From Pyrenophora tritici-repentis (lineage: Eukaryota; Ascomycota; Dothideomycetes; Pleosporales; Pleosporaceae), in assembly GCF_003171515.1 (NCBI RefSeq), contig NC_089390.1, positions 1,612,001 to 1,676,000 on the forward strand: a DNA stretch of 64,000 nucleotides, given 5' to 3'. The notes under the pieces were generated by a model. The model did not search any database, had not been told where the DNA came from, and saw only the letters and a program-made list of their open reading frames with translations. Both the position numbers and the translations under genes were made by a program. The number at the start of each line of letters is the position of its first letter. The first letter of the stretch is position 1. Of this stretch, positions 53,416 through 64,000 are shown piece by piece.

Positions 53416-53458
53416 GCCAATTGGCTGAGCTCGCTCAGCTTGCTCATTGACATCTGTG

Positions 53459-53466
53459 CTACCCAG
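53459..53466. repeat. Outer 8-bp target site duplication, right copy
   Basis: ctacccag, matching 47162-47169; the host coding frame resumes at 53467. Confidence 0.85.
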
Positions 53467-53592
53467 TCAACCAACGCCGACACACCAGTGACAAAACGCG
53501 GTGAACTGACACGTTCCATTCCTTCTACAACACTTGAATTTTTCGGTAACAAACCAAAGCGTTTTGGGGTAAGTGGTTAATGTAAAGGGACC

Positions 53593-53703
53593 ACCTAGGT
53601 GACACAGAATACTTGATAGTGCGGGCAAACACCAAATAGGCATTTCTAGCGCCTATAGTGGCTTTTGTACACTATTATGTCAATTATCTTGTGTCACCTA
53701 GGT
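53593..53703. mobile_element. 111-bp MITE with perfect 14-bp terminal inverted repeats
   Basis: Begins ACCTAGGTGACACA and ends TGTGTCACCTAGGT. It has no coding capacity. It lies within intron 1 of the split host gene (53569-53743); without it the intron would be about 64 nt, the usual size here. Diverged relatives occur near 40.5 and 41.2 kb. Superfamily not established (a TA duplication inside CCTAGG is possible). Confidence 0.82.
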
Positions 53704-55454
53704 TGGGGCTATAAATAAGGGATGTTTTGGCTAACGAGTATAGCAAATTGCGCCGTTCAAACGTGAGATGAGTGCGTTTACTCTGGAAGCTGCACCGGCT
53801 CGACAGGTGAATAGTTCAGCGAATACGCCTAGAGAACAGTCTGTTCAAGGTCAAGTTGGTGGGAAGACAACGTTTGGCGCCCCGGCTACTTCTTCGGCCT
53901 TTAATGGTTCACTCGGAAACTCGATGTTTGGGTCTAGCTTACCTGGATCTCGAGCATTTTCAGCATCGGGATCTAACGGTACTGCGTCGCGACCTTATTC
54001 CTTGTCTGGTTCGATGTGTGCTACGTCAAAGACACCGGAAAATCAGGGTTTTGGCTTTCAGAGGCGAGCTCCTGGGCAGTTTTCGGGAGCTAGTCTGGCA
54101 CCCCGACCGCAACAGGATCCAATCGAACAACCAGCTCAATCAAAAGTACCTGAGAAGCCATCGTTCAGTGATCTCATATCGGAGCGTAGGAGCGTCGACG
54201 TTTCCCACCAAGCTAGGGTATCGACAGAAGAGGACGAAGGGTCACTGTTCATTCCGGAACAGTCGACTGTGGATCGTGGGGATGATGTGGAAGTAATTGG
54301 TGAAGATGTACTCATGTTTGAGGCTCCACGAAGTAAGTTGTGAACTCTGAGTGTTTTTTTTTTGATCTGAAGCTAACGACTCTATAGCTCCGAGCACACC
54401 AAAGCCACAGCAGCATATCCCTAACATGATTCCATCGCCATGCCCCACCGGGCCATCAACACCCGTCACGCCCTCAACACCTAACTTCAGAAAGCCCATA
54501 GTTCCTGCTAGCGCCACCAAGGACGCCATATCAGCTTTCAAAAATGTGCGTGCGGGCTCCCAAGTTTCAGCCTCCAGTATGCCAGCACAAAACCTTACGC
54601 GAAGCCATCGCAACGCATCAGTCGTGTCTGGACTCTCATCATCTTCACGTACAGCGACGATCAGAAAACGCAACAGAAAGGTTGTTAACCTAAGCAGTGA
54701 CGAAGACGAAAGCGACTACGCGCCTGAACCCTCCGACGACGAAGAGGAGAATCTAGAGTTACCTTTGGGAGTAGGACAAGAGCCAAAAGCCGATAAAACC
54801 AAAATGAGAAAAGTACAACCAGGGCCGGTTTCGAAGAAAGCAAAGACGGACATCAAGACAGGCAAGAACCCCTTTGGTTTCGATATCTTGGCCCAATCTA
54901 TGTCAAATGTCAAAAACAGTCAACTCGTTCCATCGACACTAAAGAAGCTACCGAAACCTTCACCTCAAACTACCCTACCACCCAGCACTAAAAAGCCCAT
55001 CTCAGCAAACATGAAGCCCAAAAAATCTCCCCGCCTCCCCGCCCACCGCTCATCAAAGCTCGCTGCCGCATCGAAAATATCCCAGCAACTCGCCGTCAAT
55101 GCAGACTCCCTCGCCGCTCAAGAGGCACCAGAAAGCGGTGCGGTCGAAAACGTGAGAGACGGACTGAGAAGTATGAGTCTGACGCCTGTTTTGAGCGATA
55201 AATCGACGGAGGATGTTGAAGCATTGGCTGGGTCGAGGCTTACAGGTACTGGGGGCAGGGGTAAAGCGTTGAGGTCGCGTCCAGAGTGGATGGCTTGGAC
55301 AAAGAGGAGGCAGACGGGAGATAGGTATTTGGCTAGCATTGGTGAGGGTGGGAATGTGGATGAGGACAACGACGAGGATGTGGATGGAGAGGCAGAGAGT
55401 AACGAGATTATGGATGATGCGCTATGGAAGGCGCGGACATTGAGGGAAGAGTAA

Positions 55455-56121
55455 GGGCGACTGGACGTGTGCGAGGTTTGGAGTTATGCACGATATGCTA
55501 ACTTTTTTCAGGCAAGAGGGGGTTACGTGCGTAACGTCAAGGCAGTTTGTGTATGAGATGGCGCTGTCGTTTGTCGTTGTCGTCTCCCAAGGCATTCGCG
55601 ACTGGGAACACTATGATCCTATTGGATTATCGTTGCGACATAGCGATGACTGCGAGACTCTCAACGTAATCGTCAAGAGTCCACTGGGTTTGTCAAATTT
55701 CTAAAAATCGCGATTGGCTCACGATGCGACAGGGACGAGAGTCGCTTCCGGAGTTAACTTAGTGCCGATAAGACTGGTGATCGTATGCTATGATGTTGAT
55801 GGTACCGTGACTTGTATATGCAGAAAGATTGCTTTTTCTGTATGAGATTTTGGTGACAAGATCTCCGAGAGGAGGGCGAAAAGGCTGATGATCATCTCGA
55901 TTATTAGTCATGAGCTTGACAGTTCTGTGAACTAAGATTTTTCGCAATGGAGATTTGCATTTTTCTATATAAGTCCCATGTAACCATGTCTTCCTCATCA
56001 TCCGCACTGATAAGTACCCTATCATCTCCAAATATTCGCCCCCTCCATTGCACCGATGCCCATCCCCGCCGCGACTAACATGCTTTGATCTTGTCCTTCT
56101 ATTTTGCTACTGGAATTCGAA
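55455..56121. other. Intergenic region
   Basis: 667 bp between convergent gene ends. No gene, RNA or repeat recognised. Confidence 0.5.
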
Positions 56122-56968
56122 TCAAACCTTCATCTCATAAACAGAGTTCTTCCATCCGCCACCACACTTTTGCTTGTTGTTACCAGAGCAAGCATTACCA
56201 CACAGAGAGTCGTCCAATAATTCCGGCTCGTACTTGAAAGAGTTGCCACAGTGGCACTCTTTGCCATCCTGAACACCAAAGTATCTGTATCCTTGGCAGG
56301 CAAAGGCGCATTTCATGATTGTCATTTGATTGTTTGTATCCATCTTATCAGCCAATACCCGGTTCCTGGCGTCGGAGTAGCAACCAAGATACGTGACGGC
56401 TGCCTTGTTCTGGCATTCACTCAACGCTGCCGTTGAGTTCTTCTCTTGCTGAAGAAGCTCTTGTTCCTTCTCACTGCGTCGGTTCTCCAAGTCCTGCTTG
56501 TCTTTCGAGAATTCCTGCTCCGCCTCACTCTGTTTGTTGGATGCTTCTCGCTGGCTCTCGATGAGCTATTGACTCTTCTCGTTGAGATCGTTCTTCGGGT
56601 TTTCCTTGTCCTTGAGGCATTCTTCCTTGCTTTCTTGACAGTCGTCGAGAGATGAGTCGCTGCTGCTGCCACCGCCGGGCTGGAGGAAATCGGGGATGGA
56701 TGTCTTGAAGTTGAGGCCGTTTTCACAAGTGGACAAGCAGCTTTGGTTGCTTACCGACGGATCTGCACAAGTGAGCGATGGCTTCGCGCCTGATTCATCT
56801 GATTAGCTATACAAAATATCAAAGCTGTTTGATGTACTTACTATTTTCGCACTTGTACGAATTCCCGGCAAGGTCGAGGGAGCTGCTGAGAACTTGTTGG
56901 GCATCAATGCCGTAGACGTTGGCACAGAGACTGGACGCGAAGATAATCCAAGAAGCCCTAATCTTGAT
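56122..56968 (-). pseudogene. Secreted WSC-domain protein, probably decayed
   Basis: Two exons can be joined on the minus strand: an upstream piece ending at 56842 (signal-peptide-like WIIFASSLCANVYG) and 56122-56789, intron with GTAAGT donor and CAG acceptor, phase 1. The C-terminal about 90 residues are a WSC carbohydrate-binding domain: YLGCYSDARNR, MKCAFACQGYRYFGVQDGKE, CHCGNSF, LCGNACSGN. A Gln/Glu/Lys-rich coiled coil precedes it. Two defects are visible: an in-frame TAG at 56576-56578 in the coiled coil (SQ-stop-LIESQRE, explained by CAG to TAG) and no ATG before the hydrophobic start, where an ATC occupies the expected position. Either the gene is a pseudogene or I have missed an upstream exon. 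Confidence 0.65.
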
Positions 56969-57982
56969 TACGAGTCGATGGGTAGTTTGAAATGGGCGTT
57001 TAGCTGTTTCTGATTGATCAATGTAACTTCTGGTGTGATCACTTCTTCATATTATTAGTTGCTGACCCGCTTCCCAACTCCCGCCTCTTATGAGGCCACG
57101 CGGCAGAAAGTCGGTCACTTGCGATCTAAACAAACGAAACTATTGACAGACAGTGCCTTCGGCATCAGTATGGGGTGCCGAAGCTAAGTTGACATGTTCG
57201 TCGAGAGCTTTCCTTTTTGAATCCTTACTTTTTGAAGCTACCCAGGTACTCATCGTGAAGCCTCGGATTTGCTTGATACCCATCTTGACGGTTCGTATGC
57301 GGCTAACCATGTAACCTCAACTCTTTGTTTCTTAACAATCAGAGTCTCAGTTTGGAAGATTAGCATGCAAACATTATGACAAAGCCGTTGGATCTTTCAA
57401 GATATACAGGCCATGTGAAGCAACGGGGTAGGAATTACCTGTTTGGACGAGTTTGTTGCGGTATAGAAGGAGTATCGATGCTGAACAATGTAGTTTCAGG
57501 AACATATAGAAGGAATGGAGTGCCACTTACTAAATAACATGTTTCTGTTCTATATCCTGTGTTGCGCAGCCTACCTAGATAGGTCCTGTGTCAGTACCTA
57601 CCTAGGCAGGTAGACCGGAGAATTTTGTACTCCATTCTTTCTGCAAGTGCCCCAGTGAAATCTATACATATCTAGGGATATCTGCAGCAAGTTAACAGTA
57701 CTTACTAAATCAATGATCAGCCTTATGGTCTTAGTCAGTCTCAGTCTTTGCCGTACATCACGACGTTGCTTGCCAGTGTGTTGTTTGGGGCCAACAGACT
57801 ACCATACCAAGGTAGGTGCCCAGTTCCTATGGCTAATCCTCAGACTGCTCACGAAAATTCGCTTGCGAAAATCGGGGGAAATAATTCTTCCGCCATAATG
57901 CTGATGAAAGTGGATAAACGCTGGTGCTTCCCAGCGTACCCCGAGCCACTCGGCTGTGTTATCCGATATCGGAAAGATCCGC

Positions 57983-58081
57983 ATCTGATAAGAGGAGACT
58001 GATGGCTAGCGCCGCCCACATCTCGATCTGATAAGATCAAAATTGATAATAGAATCCACTTTTACTCTCGATCTGATAAGA
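57983..58081 (+). promoter_or_regulatory. Three repeated ATCTGATAAGA (GATA-factor) sites
   Basis: The same 11-mer occurs at 57983-57993, 58026-58036 and 58071-58081, spaced 43 and 45 bp; the last two share the longer context ctcgatctgataagat. HGATAR is the core recognised by fungal GATA factors (AreA/NIT2 nitrogen, SreA iron, WC light). They lie about 300-400 bp upstream of the arylsulfotransferase start. Confidence 0.6.
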
Positions 58082-58318
58082 TGAAATTGATAACTTGCTC
58101 CACTCTGCCTGCACACCTGCATCGTAGCAAATCGCATTCATCGTATGAACGGCTTCAGCTTCTTCGTCTGGAAAGTACCGCCTAATGCGACAAGGTATGG
58201 GAAAATTTGCAATGAGATGTGCGCTACGGCATTCGTTCACCCGAGAGCGCATGCAGCTCAAGGCTGGCAACGCACTACTACTACCAAGACATGCGTATGT
58301 ATTCGAGGGTGCGGTGGA

Positions 58319-58327
58319 GTATAAAAG
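58319..58327 (+). promoter_or_regulatory. TATA-like element
   Basis: agtataaaa about 60 bp upstream of the start codon at 58383. Confidence 0.45.
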
Positions 58328-58382
58328 CACATCCGTCGCAGTCTGTATAGACTAGTCGTGTCGACTCCATTACCCAGCTAAA

Positions 58383-59993
58383 ATGCGTCTCCGGAACGTG
58401 CTCCTCGCCTCTTTGGCGCATCTTTCTGTTCTCGCGCAAAACACAACATCCCCATGGCCATGGCAGACGTTCAAATCGCTCCCAGGCCTAGAGCCGCCTG
58501 TGCTCTCTATCAACAAAACAGGTGAAACCTCCCCAGGAATGATCTTCTTCCCCCAAAGCGGCAGCGGAGCACACAATTACAGTCTCAACATTTTCCGCGA
58601 AGACGGCGAGCTAGTCTGGGTATCCGGCTATGGCGATTACGCCGCATTCCGAAGGACCACGCTCTTCGGCGAACCTGTGCTTGCCTATTTCAAGGGTATC
58701 AGTTTCGCCGAGCCTTGGGGTTTTGGGTACGGGATTATTTACATTCTCAACCAGCAGTATGAGAACATCTACAACGTCACGCTATGGAACGAGACCTACC
58801 CGTTACAAAGCATCTATCCGTTGTACGACCCTACACTGTGGAAGCCGTTCAGTTGGGTCGACATGCACGAGAACCTCATCACGCCTGAGGGAACTATGTT
58901 TATCGGCGCGATGAATGTTACACCTTGGGATCTGTCGTCTGTTGGTGGCCCGAAGGACGGCTGGATCGTTGACTCCATTGCTATGGAGGTCAATGTAACG
59001 AACAGTGAGATTTTGTGGGAATGGAGTCATCTCGACCATGTGGACGAAGTCTCACTCGAAAGTGCTGTACCTACGTACCCACTTGGTGACCTGGGCAGGA
59101 ATAGCAGCTACCCCTGGGGTCCATTCCACATTAACTCTATCGAGAGGTTTGAGGATGGGAGTCTCCTGATCTCATCCAGACATTACTGCTCCATCTACAA
59201 GGTGAAGCGTAACGGCACGGTCGAATGGACGCTGAACGTAAGTCTGAGCAATTTCCTCGTTGAAACGAGTCGATGGCAAGAAAGGAAGAAATACTGACGC
59301 ATTCTCCAGGGCTACTCCGGAGGTGACTTCACCCTCGCCAACAACCTCTCCTTCTGCTACCAACACGACGCACGCATCCACCCATCCCGCACCCCCAACA
59401 CAACCACAATCTCCCTCTTCAACAACGACAACAGCGCAGTCGTATCCCACGTCAACCAAAGCACCGGTATCTTCCTCTCCGTCGACGAGCGCACCATGAC
59501 TGCAACTCTACTCCAAGAGCTTGTTGACCCAGACGACACCATATACTCAGTCAGCCAGGGCAACATGGAAGTTCTTCCCTCGGGCAACTCCGTCCTCGGC
59601 TACGGCAGCGTCCCAACGCTGAAGGAGTTCGACAAAGACGGTAATGTGGTGTTGAGCGTGTCATGGGGCGAGGCATTAGCTGTGCAGAGCTACCGCGATT
59701 ACAAGGCCGAGTGGGTTGGTAAGCCGAGCGCGAAACCGGATGTTTTCGCGTGTAGAGCGCATAATGGGACAGAGGTTTATATGAGCTGGAATGGCGCTAC
59801 AGAGCACAAGACGTGGACTGTGTTTGGCGGCGCGGTCAATGGCAGTCTGAGTGAGGTTGTGAGTGTAGAGAAGACTGGTTTCGAGACTAAGGCATCTGTA
59901 GAGAAGATGCTGATGTTTGTGAAAGTGGAGGCAAGTGGTGAGGCGATTGATACTGGGGTTTCTAATGTTGTTAGTGTCTCTGGTATGTGTTAG
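58383..59993 (+). CDS. Secreted arylsulfotransferase (ASST)-family protein
   Basis: Exons 58383-59237 and 59310-59993, phase-0 intron with GTAAGT donor and CCAG acceptor, 512 residues. Residues 1-19 form a signal peptide (MRLRNVLLASLAHLSVLAQ), followed by many N-glycosylation sequons (NTT, NYS, NVT, NET, NSS, NQS). The fungal ASST beta-propeller is recognised by SPGMIFFPQSG, WSHLDHV, FHINSIERFEDGSLLISSRH and the exon-2 stretch FCYQHDARI...ISLFNNDNS. Bacterial ASST transfers sulfate between phenols using a catalytic His; for the fungal branch activity is unproven. HDAR and SSRH carry candidate histidines. The gene stands alone. Confidence 0.87.
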
Positions 59994-62900
59994 AGCGTGG
60001 AGTTAGTTTAATGTAGTGTATGGTTGAGTACGTAGCTGGAAAAGAATAAGGTGAGCAGTGTGGGACTTCTGAACTATTTTCTTCATGCTTTGCCTACACA
60101 AAGTAATCTGCGTCATAGCATGGACTTTACCTGTACATGATCCTTTCCAAGAGCCATTTTAACCATACCATGTTGTGTCTCCTAAGACATAGTGTTCCAC
60201 ATCTAGCCAAAGTGCGCTGTATCCCGGTCATTCTCAAGCTTCTTATAAACACCACGAGTACGTCGCTTCGAGCATACACCGCGGCACCCGACGCCCTATC
60301 TTTCCTTATGCCGTCGAATGATAGAATTGCTTCCAAAACTCTATTTCGTAGGAATCCGGACTCACAGCCGCCGCAGTGGGGAAGAAGAGACTACGCTCTC
60401 GAGGTGTACGTGTTAGCTTACCCAGAGTATAATCCCTCTCTGCACATATGTACTGTGCAATCGTGCTGCCGGAGTCCCTCTCCCTTGTATATCCAATATA
60501 GTTATCTGTATTCCATGTGTCACCTGTACGTCTGCGGTAGTGCTGGCTGGAGAAGCGTTTAGATTTGCGGTATGTGATACGTGGACGCTGGGCTACGGGG
60601 ACAGTGTTGAATCACAGAGGACATGGTAGGATAGCGGCGGATATGGGAGAGTAGTCTGGTATGTGTAGTGTCAGAACGAGGGTACGATTTCATGCCTGCG
60701 TAGTCGGTCTCCTCCTGGGTGTAGGGAGAGGCACTGAGGGGTGGGGTGAACAACCGATGTCATCATCTAAGTATCGCATCGTGTGAAGGAGGTATGCCTA
60801 GGCATGTAAATTTCAATCATCTTGTTTGTCGATACGCTGATATGGAAAAGCAATCGTGTTCAAGAGGTTGTCTTCATTGTGCGGTGTCGCTGAGCACTGA
60901 ATCGTATCCCGGCCACCCCCATGACAACTTGCCAGCGGCTCACAGCAGGGGAGTTCAGCCAGGTACCTGCTGCAAGCACTGCCATGCTCACTACAGTACA
61001 CGACCCAACTGTTCAAAGGCCTCTCCTTGAAGATAACGGCGACAAAGCAAAAAATCAAAAGCAAAAGTTTTTCCCCCTCCAAAAAAGGAGGGCCCGCCTC
61101 GACATCCTTTGCCGCAACAAGGGCAGGACCTCTCCCAACCCCCAGGATCCGCTATGGACCGCAAGGGTAGGTCTACGCGCCACTTTGTCCTTGAATCAAG
61201 ATAACCATTAATAAAAGAAGCTCAATATCGTCGGCAAAACCTGGTTTCGAAGCACGATCTCAGCAGGGCTTGAATGAGGGTCTTAAAACAGTCCGCAATG
61301 CCGAACGAGCTGCAGGTATGAACTGTTTGAGTAGTCCAATGCCCGACGGTGTCATCAGCCCGACGACGAGGGTGGGGTAAAAGCCTCCTATCCACTGCAT
61401 GCATTGCAGTTTGTCAGTTCGAAACATACAAAGGCGGAAGGCACGCAGTCAGTCGACCCCTACCACGACACTGCAGTAGTCTGTGGCGGATGAGCCTGCC
61501 AATCATGCGATCATCGAGCCCAGCTGGCGAACCCACATTATCTGATCTTCATATCTGTGTCTTGTGACTGGTGCGATGCTTTACGCTGGGCTTGCCTTTC
61601 CAAAAACCAACTTTTTTTCACTTCCGGACTACTGGTGTGCACACACATTTACCCTTGCTCTGCCCGTAGACCGGGAATACGCTGCGAGAGATAGAGAAAG
61701 ACCCAAGTCGGGAAGCAGGAAGTGCTTGCCAACTCATCTATTCCCCGCACACTTGCGTGTCGCTTGACTTACTTTTCCAGCTTCTGTAAAGGTCTAGGCA
61801 ACCTACGCTCGGAGTAGAGCGGCCGCTTAGGGCAAACGGGTTGTGTACTGTTAATCATCCTTCTTGGCCTCGTAATTACCATGTGCGCCCGAGTGTGACG
61901 CGTCCATCTGGTGGGCCGATTGCGAAAGCGCTCCTTGAGTAACATGAGACTAATAGTTCTGGTTGGGCATTCTTCTGGTACCGACTACGAGGGCGAGATG
62001 ACATTTAGTCAAAGGTTATTCAGCGTATTCGGATGTCTTAGGAGTGGGACGGAGAAAAGGGCCATTTGCAGAATGAGGCGATGAGTGACGACTACTACTC
62101 CGGAACCTGGTGGAGAGGTTGGAGCACGCGGAACCGCGCCCGAAACGTTCATGCGCGCATCTTAAATCACTAAGTAAGCCGGAGGACTGATGATGCTCCG
62201 CATACTGAAAACGGACGCGCCGAAACGTTCGCAGCGAGGCTCTGCTCGGCGCAGACGCGTCGCGCATATTGCGAACTCTTTTTCAAACGTTTACTCCTTT
62301 CCTGAGATACTCGAGCGCGTCAAACGCGTCCGGGGAAGAACCTTGTGTATACTTGAAGACTACATCTTTGACTGACCAGACTCACCCGGCGCGACTGCCG
62401 TGTTAAGGAAAATCTGGTCGTACGACGTGGCTTCAAACAAATCTAGGGGGCCTGGTCTCCCGGATACCGGGATGTAATCACGGCCGTTAGCGATTGTCCA
62501 TCTTTTGAGTTTGAATGTGCACGGCTTTTTAATGCGTATTTATTGACGATTCTGAAACAAGAGTTTGACCACTCTACTCCAACATGTCAACGTTTCGTGA
62601 AACTTGGGTAGCGCGTATCCCGGTGGCGCTACTCAGTGTCCGACAACTGTGTCGCATACTCTCGCCGCTATGCGTAATGCCTTCGGCGTGCATGTTAATT
62701 GCATATCCTGAAGGTAGACAGGTATCAGTAATGTATTGGGGTTCGAAAGCTATTTTGGTCGAAGCTGCTGTGTCAGGTTCCATGTTGTAGAACAGTCTCT
62801 TAGCAACAGGATTAATCGCCCAATCTGTGGTTACACGCTACACGTGGCACATCCTGTCCAGTTTTCAGTCGTGTCGCGTCCAGTGCTCTGGGAATGAAAT

Positions 62901-64000
62901 AGGCAGCAAGAAGAGAAGCGGACGAAAGGTCTGTGAGACGGCAAGACGGTGCGCTCGCGGAGGTCAACCGTAACGCACTGTCCATATGCTAGCGCTGACC
63001 TTGAGAAGATCGTGATGTTTTAGTACACAGCCGTTCCGTCCTCGCAGCCTTGCCGAGATAAGGTAACAACGCCCAGTACTTAGAGTTCGGGATGATGCCA
63101 TCGACCACCGTGCTCGCGAACAGAGCACATGCTTGACTCAAGTTTTCGAGGCATGGATGGATGGCGAGTACAATCTCAGGGCAATCTTCTCGAAGGCCGC
63201 TAGAAGGCCGCTAATACGGTGAAACGCGTGCACCAGCCAATCAAGATCGGCATCGCGACTCACTCAAAAAGACGGCTATGCTGTCAGCTCTACTGCAGTT
63301 AGACAAGCCTCGCATTCGTCTTGTTCTGGAGAAGTCCACACTATTTGAATGATAAGGGCCGACTATGCTTGGTCATTACCTGATATGCATTGCTTCTTTC
63401 GGGACTAGACATGGGTGTATGCAGCGCAAACTCGTGTATATTCCCCGAAAAAGTAATCTCTCGACCAACGACAAGCGCTTTCTTTGCCCAGTGCAACAGG
63501 TAATAGTGTAGGATTCCTGAGGCGCATCGAAAAGCAATGGCGGAGCGCGCAAAAGACCGAAGTGAAGCCAGCCAAGCGGTTAGAGCTTGAGAGCAACCTT
63601 TCGGCATATGTCATTCAGCTCAGGACGAGGCGCACGGTCATGACATGCTGCAGGTATCATATATGTGAAAGAGCAACGATTCCGTGCGTCGCGAAGTATC
63701 TATCTTATTGGATAGATAGGATAAGTTTTGGTTTGATTCGCTAGGTAGATAAGTCGAAGCTATGAACGGAGTAAACGGAGCAGGGTCGTGTTCGGAATCG
63801 CAATACTAACCGTGTATTGGTAGAGATTGTCTAGGCTGACGAGCGTAAGCCTAGGTAGGACTATGCAGATACTCGAAATCTTGCAATACGGCATCGCCAG
63901 ATATGACTAGATATGCGAGGATCCGGCCCTGGATGGCTATCATGCTGGAGGTGGGCCAATTCGCATCGCATCGCAACAAGTTACTGCAGCACATCGAAAA
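59994..64000. other. 4-kb gene-poor right edge
   Basis: No reading frame with a recognisable family, no tRNA and no complete transposon. Short open frames occur on both strands with no codon or motif support. The composition is near 50% GC, so this is not an AT-rich RIP block. Contains a short C/G hairpin at about 61074-61091 of unknown meaning. Confidence 0.5.

Larger units (their letters stand above)
47170..53458. mobile_element. Compound nested hAT transposon (E1 plus inverted E2)
   Basis: 6289 bp between two copies of ctacccag. Ends begin CATACTTGTCAACGAGC on the left and, on the reverse strand at the right, CACAGATGTCAATGAGC: imperfect terminal inverted repeats beginning CA, as in hAT elements. 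Both subterminal regions are packed with GAGCGAGC / GCTCGCTC motifs, likely transposase sites. The interior is a palindrome with arms of 3098 and 3097 bp around a 43-bp spacer. E1 is 47170-50267 plus 53416-53458; E2 is 50268-53407 in reverse, inserted in E1 with duplication ctgagcaa. Confidence 0.85.
46522..55454 (+). pseudogene. Host gene split by hAT transposon (low-complexity, probably nuclear protein)
   Basis: Four exon pieces: 46522-47169, 53467-53568, 53744-54332 and 54388-55454. If the 6.29-kb transposon and one copy of its 8-bp target duplication are ignored, the frame is continuous at the insertion (TTQ then STN) and across both introns, totalling 802 codons. The 5' part has a Pro/Asn/Ala-rich start and a charged coiled coil (RRRHDQELKKFQQDV); the 3' part has phenylalanine-Gly patches, SSDEDE, KRNRK and acidic runs and ends in WKARTLREE. 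I do not recognise the family; nuclear location is inferred from basic and acidic tracts. In the present arrangement the 5' part would end 23 codons inside the transposon (stop at 47236). Intron 1 contains a MITE. Confidence 0.75.
56969..58382. other. Intergenic region with promoter of arylsulfotransferase gene
   Basis: 1.4 kb without recognisable genes. Its right end carries three GATA-type motifs and a TATA-like element, listed separately. Confidence 0.5.

Noticed and set aside
60137..60562. 141-codon plus-strand frame in the right edge
   Set aside because: No recognisable domain, signal or supporting splice structure; probably chance.
61074..61091. CCCTCC-AAAAAA-GGAGGG hairpin as a terminator
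   Set aside because: This is a eukaryotic sequence with no gene ending there; intrinsic terminators do not apply.
1..64000. CRISPR arrays, operons, ribosome binding sites
   Set aside because: None seen and not expected: spliceosomal introns and gene content show a fungal nuclear genome.

Overview
The window is nuclear DNA of a filamentous ascomycete (Pezizomycotina). Evidence: short spliceosomal introns (about 45-175 nt) with GTAAGT/GTATGT-type donors and CTAAC-type branch sites, fungus-specific families (ATG17, MDM34 of ERMES, a sconB/MET30 F-box WD40 protein, a Zn2Cys6 regulator, WSC and TAM-methyltransferase families), an intron-bearing tRNA-Val, and a transposon copy whose nonsense mutations are all CpA-to-TpA, the signature of repeat-induced point mutation (RIP). 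The gene set looks like Dothideomycetes (Pleosporales), but that is inference only.

Layout. 1-1.26 kb holds no gene I recognise. 1.26-8.75 kb is dense housekeeping: LaeA-like methyltransferase, ATG17, MET30/sconB, a DUF952 protein and IPK1. 9.2-12.2 kb is a cluster of three same-strand paralogous small secreted cysteine-containing proteins with a shared three-exon architecture, not previously obvious because each is spread over small exons. 12.8-31.4 kb is core DNA repair and protein homeostasis: REV1, a nucleolar FKBP, ornithine decarboxylase antizyme with a programmed +1 frameshift, RAD3/XPD, listerin LTN1, a two-domain DsbA/HCCA-isomerase fusion and a Yippee protein. 32.2-45.7 kb carries an NDR-family kinase interrupted by an in-frame TAG, a single-pass membrane protein, MDM34, a UPF0045 protein, tRNA-Val(AAC), a Zn2Cys6 regulator, mitochondrial ribosomal mL60/mrpL31 and TRAPP subunit TRS20. 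Many neighbours are divergent pairs sharing a 240-830 bp promoter (ATG17/MET30, DUF952/IPK1, REV1/FKBP, RAD3/LTN1, Yippee/kinase, mrpL31/TRS20).

The most unusual structure is at 46.5-55.5 kb. An acidic/basic low-complexity protein gene (predicted 801 codons in four exons) is split by a 6.29-kb compound hAT transposon flanked by an 8-bp target duplication (ctacccag). The compound is two 3.14-kb copies in inverted orientation: copy E2 is nested 43 bp from the right end of E1, with its own 8-bp duplication (ctgagcaa), and the 43-bp spacer between the palindrome arms has been inverted. E1 carries seven RIP-type nonsense codons, while E2 has none but has a 1-nt deletion in the dimerisation region, so neither encodes a complete transposase. 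A 111-bp MITE sits in an intron of the same host gene.

55.5-64 kb is gene-poor: a decayed WSC-domain gene, a secreted arylsulfotransferase with repeated GATA sites upstream, then 4 kb without any gene I recognise.
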